DNA of 64,000 nucleotides from Oxytricha trifallax (taxonomy: Eukaryota > Ciliophora > Spirotrichea > Sporadotrichida > Oxytrichidae), in NCBI GenBank assembly GCA_000711775.1, contig ARYC01019201.1, positions 1 through 64,000 on the forward strand. Direction: 5' to 3'. Positions 23,494-35,654 of this stretch are shown in pieces. A program made the translations under genes and the position numbers. The notes beneath the pieces were generated by a model. That model was not told the DNA's origin, made no database searches, and saw only the letters and a list, made by a program, of their open reading frames with translations. Position 1 is the first letter of the stretch, and every line of letters begins with the position of its first letter.

Positions 23494-24229
23494 TCAAATC
23501 TAATCTTTCAAACTTGCTTCACTTAATGAATTAAGGATTTAGTTTGCCAGAGCATGTCTTGCTTTTGATTTATTCGTTATTTTTCCGTGCTAATCAATAT
23601 ATTATTGCTATAGTGAATTTTCTTCTTCTTTATCCTCATTTTCTAACAACCTTTCATTGAATGGAATACCTATCACTTAAACATTTTCAATTCCTAAACC
23701 TTTGCAGGTTTATTTAACTTCTGATATTTGATTTTGATTGATTAAATAGCCTTAGTCAACTTTAGTAAGTAACAGAATTTCATTCAAATTTTAGTTCGAA
23801 TTTTAACTTCTATAATTTTGAAATTGGGTTCTTGTCTCTTCAATCAATAATTTGGCTTTTTCGCTTAGATTCTCATCTAAAGTTAAAGACAGCATATAGA
23901 TCACGACATTGGCGTCTTTAAGCAGGTATTAATTGTAAAATGGAAATTTCTTCAAAAAAGAGCCTCCAGATTCCCACAATCCAAATCTTAAAACATGCAA
24001 TTACCCTGTTTTAGGATTTTAATAATCCCATTCCACAACGTTTACGCTGATTCCCCAGGATTCTTAATAAGAGTTGGAGTCTTAATTTTCGTTCTCAAAG
24101 TTGCATTCTTTTAGAAATTTAATTAAAGATGATTTTCCCACATCAGAAGGTCCCACTAATCAAAATAAAAAATATCAAATTAAAAATTTAATAAGCAGTT
24201 AATATACTGAATGCAACTTTAACTTCCAT
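23494..24229 (-). CDS. small GTPase, RSG1/CPLANE2-like
   Basis: ATG 24227-24229 (MEVKVAF), one intron 24156-24207, then MGPSDVGKSSLIKFL, a P-loop of the GxxxxGKS type. It then shows GISVNVVEWDY, HVLRFGLWESGGSFLKKF (switch II; WESGG in place of WDTAG), VVIYMLSLT, and LLLTKVDQGY (the [NT]KxD base-recognition motif). The C terminus is short with no prenylation Cys; TGA 23494-23496. The order GI.xxVVxW...RFxxWxxGxSxLKKF resembles REM2/Rab-like GTPase 1 (CPLANE2), which acts in ciliogenesis and recruitment of transport machinery at basal bodies. That assignment is from motif memory, not a search. Apparently free of IESs. Convergent with the upstream plus-strand gene, divergent from the SDR gene 94 bp away. 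Confidence 0.75.
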
Positions 24230-24323
24230 TAAAAAATACTTCGAAAATATAATAAGTCAAAGAATAAACAAGCTTTATTTTAATTAAGCAGATGAATTTA
24301 ATTTAATTATAATAATCTTTATA

Positions 24324-25839
24324 ATGACAGAAAATTTTGCAGATCCTGCAGCTCCAATGAGTGGTATATTTGACTTTTTCCTCATATTATTTAGATAATT
24401 TAACTGCAGAATTTATGAATAACACCTCTTTTTCTGATTAATTTGACATTGATATAAATCTACTTTAAGACAAGTTAGTTAATGCAACTTTGACTCCAAT
24501 TAATTACGTGTGGGAAGTGCAACTCTACTACAAAATAATATTTTTCTTGGGAGTTTTCATAGTCAGCGGAATTTTGTATCCCGTGATTACATATCTGGTC
24601 AAGTATGTTCGTGCATTAGCTAATCCAATTACTTTCCCCTATAAACATGTCTTGATTACGGGATGTGGAACAGGCCTTGGCAAAGCTTTAGTCCAAGAAA
24701 TATACATGAAAGGGGCTTACATAACGATGGTGGGGAGAGACAAAGATAAACTTCTGAAAGTTGCTCAATCAGTAGACGTAAGATCTATAAAGAATGACTC
24801 ATAAGATTAAGAAATATTAAAGCCTTTTCTTTATTGCTGACCAATTATATAACACTTTTCTTTAGGTTAACTTCAAGGTGCAGCCTCTAATAAATGTGAT
24901 AGTCTGTGACATTACTGAACTGAAAGAAAAAGACGTGGAGCTTTTATTAAAGCAATCTGAGATAACTTATGGTCCCATTGAAATGGTCATTAATTGTGCT
25001 GCGATAAGCAAACCAGCAATGATTTTATTTAGTAGCTATGATTATTGATAAAGTAACTTAAAATTTTGTTTGAAAAAAATGAGATTAAAAAAATGGATTA
25101 TGCTTTTTTGAATTCTTTTACCGCTAGTATGTTTTATTTTACGACAATAAAATTTAAATAAATATTGGATTTTACAAAAATAATTATTACTTAACTACCC
25201 TAAATCACATTTATTTAAACAATAATATAACCACCACATGAATCTCAACTACTTAGGTGCCTTAAAGTTCATCCTACCTATCGCTAAAAGAATGCACTAA
25301 AGAAAGACTCCAGGAAGAATTGTTTTAATGGGAGACTCTCTTGCTAGCCATTATGCAATCCCAGGGATGACTCCCTATGCCTGCAGTAAATCAGCAGTTG
25401 AGCAATTGGCTTTTCAACTCAAGGCAGAGCTAGAGCCTCATGAAATCAAAGTTCACTATTTCATTCCACCTCCAATGGAAACTAGTTTACTTCAAGAGCA
25501 AAAGAAAATGTATCCCTTAGTCACTCGATGCTTAATGAAAAATTAGAAAACAGTCAATCCTGACTATGCAGCTGCTCTTTTAATGCGAGGAATATCTATG
25601 GGGTAATTAATAAATCATCAATATCTATAGAACCTTCATGCTTAATATTTAAATTCTATAGGCAATTCATCATAAATGGAACATGGTCTTCTGAGATTAT
25701 GGGCACCCTTCAATGTAGTTCAAAATATATCTTTTCAGTTATTTTTGCACCACTTGCCATCGCAATCAGACAATATAATGATAATGGGGTTTAGAGAAGC
25801 ATGCTTCAGCAAAAGACCCTCAAAACTATCTCACACTGA
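24324..25839 (+). CDS. short-chain dehydrogenase, 3-ketodihydrosphingosine reductase-like
   Basis: KDSR/Tsc10 reduces 3-ketosphinganine with NADPH on the cytosolic face of the ER. ATG 24324-24326 (MTENFADPAAPMS). An N-terminal hydrophobic segment (IIFFLGVFIVSGILYPVITYLV) is followed by the nucleotide-binding VLITGCGTGLGKAL, then VINCAAISK, MNLNYLGALKFILP, GRIVLMGDSL, and the catalytic PYACSKSAVEQLA (YxxxK). The C-terminal hydrophobic segment SVIFAPLAIAIRQYN is typical of KDSR. Introns: 24364-24394, 24778-24865, 25603-25661. An IES lies at 25032-25217. Stop TGA 25837-25839 after KTISH. Length is about 350 aa, usual for the family. The active-site Ser region reads MGDSL rather than the more common SSQ. 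Confidence 0.82.
25032..25217 (+). other. IES of the SDR gene
   Basis: 186 bp including the 8-bp pointer TTTATTTA (25024-25031/25210-25217). Removal joins KPAMILF to KQQYNHHMNLNYLG in frame and eliminates an in-frame TGA. Confidence 0.85.
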
Positions 25840-25996
25840 AAAATTTATGTGTTTAACTTGAATTTATAACTTCTACTTTTCTTATATAAGTATAAATGAT
25901 AAAAACTTAACCACCTTGCTTTTTCACTTAAAATCTCTTAATAGTGATTAAAGTAAATTTAATTGAGTAATTATAATTGAGTAAGTAAATTATAGA

Positions 25997-27474
25997 TCAA
26001 GATAATATTGGATATTAAGGACTGATTTGAATACCACAAATCCCTGGTCCATTAAGTGCATTTTTGAGTATTCTGAAGTAACCATTCTCTCCCCAGTCAG
26101 CACCCCATGAGTTCTTTACAAGCCAGTATTCTTCACCATAGAACACATCATAACCATAGCCAACAATTAAGACTCCGTGGTCTACTTAGGTTCCACAACG
26201 CACGTCTTAAACTATACCTGAATTGTAAAATTAGATGTATATGCTGTCTGATTCAATAGCGATGGAGATTGGTTACTACTGCACAGCTTTCTATAGTTCA
26301 TTAGCATCATATTTGGCATATTATTTATGATATAAATTAAACTATATAATATCAAAATGGCAACATTCACATATCCTTATAATCTTATTCTGCCAAAGTT
26401 TTTGTTATAAACTTTTTTAACAACATAAGTTTGATGATTTATATTTTTTATTATACTTCTCATAAAAACATTACAATTTTGTTGTATTTACATCTTTGAG
26501 TATACCCAATATATGGATAATCACTCCAGAATTCCAAAAGCTGATTTCCTTCTAGATATTGGTAAGCCAGAGTCATAAGTCCTCCGTTACATCCTGTGTT
26601 CTAAGGTGAACAATCAACCAACTACTAGACTGAAAACTCTTCTGATAAATTGTATTTAAGGAAAAAACTGCCTTCAATAGCTCCAACTGCAGCGAATCAC
26701 TAAAAGTTAAAAAATATTGAATCAATTTCTTTAGAGAGTCAATTTTTAAATTTAAGTTTTTTAATATTAGTAAATTTAGAATGCCCAGCATGACCCACAC
26801 TAAAGTTAATCTTTCACTCGAGTTACAGCTCCATAAGTTACCCAATCTACAGTCTCAAAGATATCATTACTATTGTTTGAACTACTTTAAGTTTTTACTC
26901 TTTTTATTTCTTGAAGATATTATGAATACTCCTCGTCATTGAGTTGGTGCATAAGAAAATATAATTTAAGTATTTATGTAAAATTCTTTATCTGTAATTA
27001 ATCTCAACCAAAACACAATCATACTATATGATATAGAATTTTATTAATCATCACTTAGGATTGATTCCTAGACTTGAACCCCAAAAGCGCTTAGTATTCC
27101 TCCTTTTTCCAATCTCCAAACCTGTTCATACTTAGCTCAAACCCCTTATATGCACTCTAATACATGTTGAACTGTACTATTTTGTTCAAGTTCTTGCAAA
27201 ATATCTCAAATCTTTCCAAATACTCCGATTTAGAGCTGTATGAAGCTCCGTATTTACTCAAATAACTAAGATATTCCCTCTCAAAGAATTACTAATCGTG
27301 TAGTACTACATTCTCATTATTATTCTGTAAATTTAGAGCATCGAAATTTATAGGTTCAAATAGCATTGTAGAGTGAGCTTAACTACTATGTTCATAATTT
27401 ACTATAGCTAGTAATCCCACAATTGCAACTAGTGAAAGCGAACAAAAGATTATGTTTACATACGGCGCTTTCAT
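25997..27474 (-). CDS. papain-family cysteine protease A
   Basis: Secreted or lysosomal C1A protease. ATG 27472-27474, [25 protein letters not shown] signal peptide or anchor. The propeptide includes ERFEIF...[21 protein letters not shown] (ERFNIN-like). Mature part: [24 protein letters not shown] (catalytic Cys), then after an intron [41 protein letters not shown] (catalytic His), [15 protein letters not shown] (catalytic Asn), [11 protein letters not shown] 25997-25999. Interruptions lie at about 26950-27040 (propeptide), 26700-26790 (after the catalytic Cys) and about 26315-26490. This copy keeps the canonical CGSCW, unlike copies B-E. Confidence 0.88.
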
Positions 27475-27892
27475 TTTATTATTGATAAGCTTTAAGTTCA
27501 TGATTGATAATAAATATATTATGATATAATGATGTGCTCTTACAATAGTATTATGCATTTTAATATAATATCTTCTATCGTATAATATATATAGCAGAAT
27601 TCAGCAGCTGAGAATTTTTCTATAAATATAGACAAAATACCACTTTATTGCTAGAAGATCTTATAAATAAAATATTTATACTTGAGGTTTAATTTTTTTT
27701 GCGATTGCATATCTTAAATATAAATAAGCGAGAATTCTCTTTTTTAATGTTTTCAAGATTCTTCTGTGTTTAGAGTATTAAGGACACTGACCATAACATT
27801 TTATTTGAATAATTTACCTTTTAATTTAAAAGAAATGCTTAACTGATTTTAAGAATTATTTTTAATTAAAAAAATTTAATAACATTTTTATC
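27475..27892. other. spacer, possibly 3' end of the next minus-strand gene
   Basis: The minus-strand frame of the neighbouring coiled-coil gene remains open through most of this stretch and has a protein-like patch near 27730-27800 (ILQTQKNLENIKKENSRLF), so part may be its C terminus. Otherwise AT-rich. Confidence 0.3.
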
Positions 27893-30800
27893 ATCGACAT
27901 CTTGCTGATTAGTCTATCGTTATTTCTGAGATATATTTCCACTCGCTCTCTGATTGCTAGAAGTATTTCCATTATTTTTAGTGTTTGACTAGTGTTGATT
28001 ATTAGACTTTGAGTGGCTACTTATCAGTGCGTTATTTTTCTAGTTTGACAGGTCGTTTTGTAATTTGCTGATCTCCGCTTGTCTCTTCCTCTATAATGAT
28101 CAATAATTTCAATGAATTAATTAAAAATGTATAAATATAGCAAATATATTGTAGCTGTGGTCTTGGTTTCTATCTGAGATTTGATTGCCATCTGAGTCTA
28201 GAGAATCATCATCGTCGTCTTGTCCACCCGTGCCATTGTCTTCCTCATCTTCATAGTCAGAGGGATGAGAAATCATGATTTATTTACCATCCATATCAGA
28301 TATCAGCCCATCTATAACTGAAATAAACTGATAAATTATATATATAAAGTTAGTTATATCCCATTGTTTTGTTGGTAATTTATATCACGTTGGCTTTCCT
28401 CATTGTCTTCCATATTATTGAAACTTTACAGGTCTTCTCGCTGAATTATCTGCCAAATACTTCCCCTGCTATCTGTAAATAATATGAGTTCATTATTGCC
28501 AAAATAGATCATTTATATTTATGAAAATATGTATTAGAAATTACTTTTTCTATTACTTTGGATTTATGATTTTAGATTGAAACATTTGGGATAAAAATGT
28601 GATCAGTAAATATTGAGCTATGAATTTTCAAGCATTTCTTGAATTTTGCTAAGATCCTTATGATTTTTATCTACAAACATTTGACTGAGAGTGTGCAAAC
28701 GGCGATTGCTAACAGTCGATTCTCTGCCTGCAGGTGCTCTGTAAGACTCCAGCTATTCAATAATTGCAAATAATTTCAAACCTTTTTATTACACAGAATA
28801 TAACACTGTGGTATATTTAATGAAGAGAAATTTTATAATGATTGGCCATTGTAACTACGCTAGCTGTTCATTCCACCATTTGCATCATCACTTTAATTCT
28901 CAAAAGCCATAGAATTAGATTTTTCCTTCATTAAATTCATTAATTCATTTCTCAACATTTCCAACTCTTTCTGCAAGTCTTGTTGTTTCTTTGCCATTTA
29001 TTCTTACACTACTTAGTTATTGCTAAAAATATACTCAATCTTATAAATAAATTACTATAAAAATACAGATTATATTTATGTTAAACTTATTATATAATAT
29101 TTGAGTTTTGATGTTGAATTTAAGTTGGTAAATTTGTTCTGAATTATAATTGGCATTTCGGGCATTACACTTAAATTTGCTATTATTGATTTACTGTTTA
29201 GTTCTTCTATTTATTTATTGGGTTTTATTGGTATAATAATTTTAATGATTAATTTTCTTAACTTATTCTATAAGAACTCTTTTTACCTTTCATAGTAATT
29301 ATTTGAGCAATACTATTGCTATTATTGATGGTTATTGTTGTGATTGTTTATACTTTATAGGTTGTTTTAGTGGTCAACGATTGTAGTGAGATTATACTGG
29401 GTGAAGGCTGAGTTCTTAGGGGAAGTCTGGTAGAAAACTGTCGTGTTTGCCTTTGTTGTTGTAGTGTATCCCACTGTGTTCTAATTATTTAATTAGTGAC
29501 CATATAAAAACATTTGAGATGCATTATACTTTTCTTTATATTCAAAAATAATAAATATACCATTACCTGATAAATGATGCTTGAATTCCATTTCACCAGG
29601 TGGGCCTGATATTGGGGACTGCGATTATTCAGCATTATCATTAATTCTAATTTATTAATTTGGTTTTATTTACTTATAAATTTATATATATAAAAATGAA
29701 AAAATATAATTGATAGTATAGCATTTTTGAGGAAGTAGCTTTGATTAAGCTGTGCCTGATTTAATTATAATCTATGCATTTAAATTTAAAATAGAATTTC
29801 CTCTGCTATATCAGTAAAAATCTTATACATATTGGCTATAAACTCCTTGTATGGAAGGTCGTCTCAGGTTTATATCATTAAATACTCTAATATTAAATAA
29901 AATTGCCTTCATAAACCTTTTAATACCAAGTTTATTGAAGAAGAATCAATAAGAGTAGATTTGTTTACAAAAAACTGGGCAAATAATCTATAATGTAAGA
30001 TCACATAAATTATAATTGATTTAGTAAATGAAGGCAAACGCAAGTAATTGCTAGATTTATTAAAGTTTAGCACAAAAAATTAAAACTGAAGTTTAAAAAT
30101 ACGCCTTATTAGATCAAGCTTTGTAATTAACATTTTTATAAAATTATAATCTTAAAGAGTCCATTTCTTTTTTCATTTTTTACACTAGTTAGTCACTTTA
30201 ACCAACTGTGTTTATATAGTCATCTATATTCACAAGCATGGTTAGAATATAATTCTTTAAAATTAGAAATTCAATTATAATCTTAACATTATAAATATGA
30301 GAGGGGATATGGAAGTTGTTTTAACACTAATGGGCTGATAGGATAACTCTTAAAATTAAATTTCTGTATTAAAACAGGCGAAAGAAATAATTAAATTAAA
30401 TGTGAAACTTACTCAGCAGCATCTTATTTTACTAAAGAGTAGACTCTATAAAATATAATATTTATCATTTTAGTATAATAAAGTAATTAAAAATAAGAGT
30501 GGTTCTCATGTCATTGTTTCTGTCTTGAAGTACTTCGTTTTCCTTTGCAAGTTCTTGAATGTAGCTGTTCAAGTGTTTGATTTAATCTTCCAGTCTTGCT
30601 GTCTTATTTTTCTCCTCATTAGTGTGTATATAATAATAAGGGCTATGAGGTAGTATCCTCCCCCCCTAATGTATACTTTTCTTTTTGTAGTCTGATAGAG
30701 TTTTTGACGCTGAGTAATAGTAGCTGATAAACATGGAATGTGCGAGCAATAGTTTTGGAGCTATGGCCTCATCAAAGTCACTTTTTATATATAAAAATCA

Positions 30801-31377
30801 TTATAAATTTTACAAAAAATTTCAAATTTTTCACAAAATTTAATTTCTCTAAAATTAACGATTATAGCAGTTTTTAGCTATATTAAGAAATTATATCTAA
30901 TTTATTATAATTTTATAAAGAGAACTTTTATAGTTTTTATGAAAATCTCAAATTATAATTAAAATGATTTTTAAATCACTTTATAAACTTATAATAAATT
31001 AGATATAATTTCTTAATATAGCTAAAAACTGCTATAATCGTTAATTTTAGAGAAATTAAATTTTGTGAAAAATTTGAAATTTTTTGTAAAATTTATAATG
31101 ATTTTTATATATAAAAAGTGACTTTGATGAGGCCATAGCTCCAAAACTATTGCTCGCACATTCCATGTTCATCTGCTACTATTACTCAGCGTCAAAAACT
31201 CTATCAGACTACAAAAAGAAAAGTATACATTAGGGGGGGAGGATACTACCTCATAGCCATAATAAGTATATATATATATAGGAATAGAAAAAGCTCAAAT
31301 ATTATAATTATACTATTGCTAGAGTTGGAGGATGATTGGACATCTTTTGACTTGCCAAATTTCTTAAAAATACTCAT
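27893..31377 (-). CDS. coiled-coil, Gln/Asn-rich protein gene, many MDSs
   Basis: Family not recognised. ATG 31375-31377 (MSIFKKFGKSKDVQSSSNSSNS). Coding blocks in order: 30508-30622 (EEKNKTARLEDQIKHLNSYIQELAKENEVL, coiled coil), 30400-30440, about 29720-29875 (PYKEFIANMYKIFTDIAEEIL), 29590-29645 (SPISGPPGEMEFKHH), a Gln/Asn-rich block 29110-29480 that contains CPKCQLQF, 28840-29000 (KKQQDLQKELEMLRNELM, coiled coil), 28620-28760, 28385-28465, 28160-28320 (VIDGLISDMDGKQIMISH and an acidic run GGQDDDDDSLDSDG) and 27893-28090 (QRKRQAEISKLQNDL then Ser/Asn-rich). One clear pointer: ACTCTT on the coding strand (plus AAGAGT 30495-30500/30435-30440), in frame. The frame is uncertain in 29250-29480 and the stop was not found, so the coordinates bound the blocks I could read. 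Confidence 0.55.
30641..31258. repeat. 618-bp foldback element with 8-bp target duplication
   Basis: Arms of about 290 bp, tip GGCTATGAGGTAGTATCCTC followed by a C/G run, exact in both arms over long stretches. Flanked by direct 8-mers ATAATAAG (30633-30640 and 31259-31266). An 8-bp duplication is typical of hAT-type transposases. It sits in the first IES of the coiled-coil gene, between MSIFKKF... and NEEKNKT.... Confidence 0.9.
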
Positions 31378-31576
31378 ATTATTTATAATTATTATTTCAA
31401 TTGATTCCCATTTTATCTCAGAATATTCTTATCAGTAGGAATAATATCTCTCTCAATTTAGAATGTTAATTTTATGAGTTAAATTTTGAAATTAAATATC
31501 TTTTAACTTTTATTACCAGTACCTTAATTTGACTAGTTGATCATATTTAATCACTCTAGTCGCTATTACAATGTTT

Positions 31577-32945
31577 TCAAGCTAAAATAGGGTATGAGCT
31601 AAGTTTGTGAATGCCACACATGCCCACTCCTTTCTTTGTCATGTCTCTTCTGACTCTGCCAAATCCATTTTCACCCCAATCAGTACCCCATGAGTTTTTC
31701 AAGAGCCAGTAGTCCTTGCCAGTTGCCTTGTCGGTTCCATAGCCAATCAAAAGCACAACATGATCTATCTTAGTACCACATGAAGCTGCGTCATCTAGTA
31801 CACCTCCCTTGTAAAGATAGAAAACATCCTTTACACCTGCTACTCCAATTGAAACTGGCTGCTTTTAAACTGCATTCATGAGGGCTGTAGGATCGTCTTA
31901 GGGTAGACTGATGTAAGATTTCACACCAACGATTCCCTTTGAAGCATCGTAACTGCATTTCTAAACTGCACCTGTGTATGGATAAGAGTCGTAGGTTTAA
32001 ATTTTGTTTTTCTACAAATACTTAAAGTTGTTTGTTGGGTAACCACCTTTGCAGCCTTGATTCCCGTAATTTCCAGAACAGTCTAGTAACTACTACTTGG
32101 AAAACTCATATTCATTATTTATACAAAATAAGCGTCAGATAATATCGAAACTCAATCAGTTTGCCTGTTTTTATTTTATAAGCACCTTCAACTGCTCCAG
32201 CAGCTGAGAAAGTATGACAAGCTCCACACTATTTGCCCTGAATTCTGACTTGAGTAAAATTATAACCGTTATATAAGATAAAATTTGATATTATAACAGC
32301 TCCTTAGTCTCTCCAGTCAACTGAAGCTGGAGCAAATAATAGATCATCGTCATCGTCATCGGTTGCTAAGTATTAATCGACTTCATCTTCATTTGTGTGA
32401 TCTTAATCAGTATCTGTAGGCTCAATAATTGGCATGAACTGTTAAAGTTTTAAAAATATAAATTTGCAATCCATATAGCTTTAGATTTTGAGGATTCGCA
32501 AATAATATGCAAAAGTTCTTGCTTTGACCAATCAGCGAATTTATTGATTGCTAACTTGAAAGAAACGTCTTTCTATGAGTTGTGAAGCTATACTCTCTCA
32601 TAATTATCTCTGAATATCGCTAGTCTAGCCTTAAACTCCTCTTATGTTAAGAAACTTTAAATGATATAGCTATATGTATTCTTAATATAATGATTACAGA
32701 CTAAATAATTTGCTTAAACTTCTTTATTGACGTGATACGAAATTGTTGAATTCTTAAAACTATATATATATATATAGGAAAATTCAATTAAAGCCATCTA
32801 AATGTAAAATGAACGCACTTTAAACTTCAGGACTGACTTTTAACAACAAATTTGAATTGTTCTCCAAAGAACTCTCATTCAAATTTAAAACACCAATTAG
32901 TGCAAGAGCGGCCACTGATCCAACAATGGCAATGGATTTTATCAT
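31577..32945 (-). CDS. papain-family cysteine protease B (Trp next to active Cys replaced by His)
   Basis: ATG 32943-32945, signal-like MIKSIAIVGSVAALALIGVL. The propeptide shows TQEEFKARLAIFRDNYERV and SFKLAINKFADWSKQELL. The mature segment reads VDWRDQGAV, then RIQGKQCGACHTFSAAGAVEGAYKIKTGK, CSGNYGNQGCKGGY, KIDHVVLLIGYG and LLKNSWGTDWGENGFGRV, ending SSYPILA, TGA 31577-31579. The Cys, His and Asn of the triad are present, but the residue after the active Cys is His (CGACHTF) instead of Trp. Interruptions at about 32650-32800, 32435-32490, 32237-32305 and 32105-32175. Same strand and architecture as C-E: tandem paralogues. Confidence 0.85.
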
Positions 32946-33259
32946 CCCGTTTTTCTAGAATTATTTCAATGATTTCATTTCTCAATCTTTTTGGTTTTTG
33001 CTTTGGTAATTTAAAAGCTTTTTACTAAATTATTTACAAAATAATATCAAAACATTATTTATAGGGCTAAATTAGTAGTTACTAATAACTTTATCCAATA
33101 GCTTAATCAATTAAATAATAAGATTTTCACATTATTTGATTTAAACAAATGTGTAAAAAAACCCAATGTTCAATTTCAATGTTACATTAAATACATTTTA
33201 ATTACGAAATTAAATTACCTAGTTACTCAAAAATTATGATATTGTGGTACTCATTTGAT
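32946..33259. other. AT-rich intergenic spacer
   Basis: Nothing recognised between protease genes B and C. Confidence 0.5.
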
Positions 33260-35654
33260 TCACAATGTAGGGTAAGAACCGAGTCTATTAATTCCGCAGA
33301 TACCACCTCCGCGATTCATATCTCTTAAGATTTTAACGTATCCAAGATCACCCCAGTCTTCGCCCCATGAGTTCTTCACTAGCCAGTAGTCCTTGCCAGA
33401 TGCCTTGTCGTTTCCATAGCCAATCAAAAGCATAGCATGATCGATGGCTTGACCACAACGTGAGTCATCGAGAACTCCTGACTTGTACTAATGAAACAGT
33501 ACTTTGCTTGACTAAACTCCAACTGAAACTGGTTGATTTTGAATTGCGTTAAAGAGTGCAACTGGGTCGTTAGCTGGAAGAGAAGTGTAGCCCTTAATTC
33601 CAGTGACTGTCTTTGTAGTGTCTACTTAACATTTCTGATTTTTATTGACATAAGGGTAGTCTTTGTGAAGCATCAGTTTATTTTCTACCATATACTTGTA
33701 AGCGTTTACCATGTACCCTCCACTACAGCCAGCATTTCCATATCTGCCTGCACAGTCTAGAATTTACTACTTTGATAGCTCATTAAAAGGATTTTTCATA
33801 AAAAATTAAATAACTCGACCAATTTTCCTGTTTTGATCTTGTAGGCTGCTTCAACTGCACCTGTTGTAGACATAGCATAGCAAGCACCGCATAGCTTAGT
33901 CTGCTCAAAGACTCAGTAAAAATATTGAGATTTAGTGTTTTGTGAAATTCAAATGCACAATATAAAATTCTTTTTATTCAACAATCTGAATATAATTTTT
34001 TTAAAAAAATCAATCTTTTCATAAATTATTTTGCTTTTCAAATTTATTATATAGCAATTGCAAACAATATTGAATGATTTTATAAAATTCTTTATTGAAT
34101 TCTTTTTTAAGTTATTTTATAATTAAAAAAAATAAATCTTTTTATTTTAGTCATTTAAAATTTGTTGCAATATTTCTGATGCCAATATGTCTCTCTAATT
34201 CATTAATTATAACTAAAATATTATGAAGAAAAATATTTCTTTTTATGAAATTAAGGATACTAAAACTATAGAATGAAGAGATTGATTATCAAAATCAAAT
34301 TTACATATAAAATAAGAAATAAAATATATAATAAATCTATACTCCATGAATTTCTTACACTAAAATTAATGGAATATATTTTTTTAAAGAATAAAATTAT
34401 TGTATTACAATCTTCATTTTAAAATTTGAGAATATAAAAAAAATGTTTTGTAAACTAATAAATTAAAAATGCATTAGAAAATGATAAAAATCACTTATCT
34501 AAATTAGTTGTTTTCAATAATATTTAAAATATAGAAGTTTAAGATGGAAGAATTTTTTTTAAAAATAAATATACTATAAATAATTTTTATAAAATAAAGT
34601 CTACTTTTGAAATTTATGTTTTTGGTTTTTAATTAACGATTTTGATAATTGAAATATTAAGCAACTTATTTGTAAGTTAATTAATATATGATAAAATAAA
34701 GCATTTATGATTTATATTATTGATTTAATTAACTTTCTATTTTTACTAACTGGATTATCTATGAAAATAATTTGATTTTGACAATAATCATAAAATGTTT
34801 CAAATAATTTATTACAAAATAATAATAATCTTTAAAATGTTTAATGCTTTTAATATTTATAAGAAAATAAGAATGAATAAATCATTATAAATTTATATAT
34901 AACTCTAGTAGTTATTGGACTGTAGTAGGGAAAAAATAAAAATTGCTTTATCTGAATCATTAATTCCTTAATATAGAAAATAAAATATTTTTGAGTGTAA
35001 ATACCAAAAGTAACTTCTAGATGTTAGAAAGGCAAGAAAAGTCTTTTATAAAAAAACTTTAAGAAAACTTCCCTTAAAATTATATATAATTTGGTGTTTA
35101 TATAATAACTGCTCCTTTGTCTCTCCAGTCAAGTGACTATGGTGCTCCTAGAAGCAAATCGTCGTCATCATCGTCTTCTTAATACTAATTGCTCTCTTCT
35201 TCTTCGTCATCTTCTGCTGGTAATTGAAGACTCGAGAACTTGCTAAACTCATCCTTAGACATATCCGAGAATTTGTTGATAGCTAACTTGTAAGATTTGC
35301 TCTCCAAAGAGTTATGAAGCTATACGGCCTCAAAGGTGTCCCTAAAAATTGCTAGTCTAGCTTTATACTCCTCTTAGGTCAGGAAACTTAAATTTTCATA
35401 ATAAATAGTTTTAGAGACTTGATTGTGAAGCAAGTTAATCACATTTTTTTATAACTTCTTTGGTGTCTGCTTACAAAGTTGTTGAAAGCAGTTTAAATCG
35501 AAGGGTCGACTTTCAATTTCAAATTCGTGGCTGCATTTCCACTGACAGATTCTGTATAGTGTGTTATTCCAACGAACGCCAAGGCTGCCACAGCCCCCAC
35601 AATCATTAAGGAGCCATACTTCCTTAAACTTCTCTTTTCTTTTGCTTGATGCAT
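33260..35654 (-). CDS. papain-family cysteine protease C, split by a 1.2 kb IES
   Basis: ATG 35652-35654 (MHQAKEKRSLRKYGS) followed by a hydrophobic anchor LMIVGAVAALAFVGI, suggesting a type II membrane or signal-anchor start. The propeptide reads TQEEYKARLAIFRDTFEAV and YKLAINKFSDMSKDEF; an acidic EDDEEEESNQYQEDDDDDD run precedes LDWRDKGAV. After the IES: FEQTKLCGACYAMSTTGAVEAAYKIKTGK, CAGRYGNAGCSGGYM, QAIDHAMLLIGYG and [18 protein letters not shown], ending RLGSYPTL, TGA 33260-33262. Active Cys is in CGACYAM (Tyr for Trp, Met for Phe). Another interruption lies at about 35390-35450, and a short one at 33790-33830. Confidence 0.85.
33914..35110 (-). other. 1.2 kb AT-rich IES of protease C
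   Basis: Separates LDWRDKGAV from FEQTKLCGAC. The proposed pointer is AGT (ACT on plus, 33911-33913/35108-35110), which keeps the frame; it is short, and a GAGCAG repeat nearby fails the frame. No element or ORF was recognised inside. Confidence 0.55.

Noticed and set aside
33890..35115. GAGCAG as pointer of the large protease C IES
   Set aside because: It is a perfect 6-mer repeat at both borders, but the fusion would put the active-site region out of frame.
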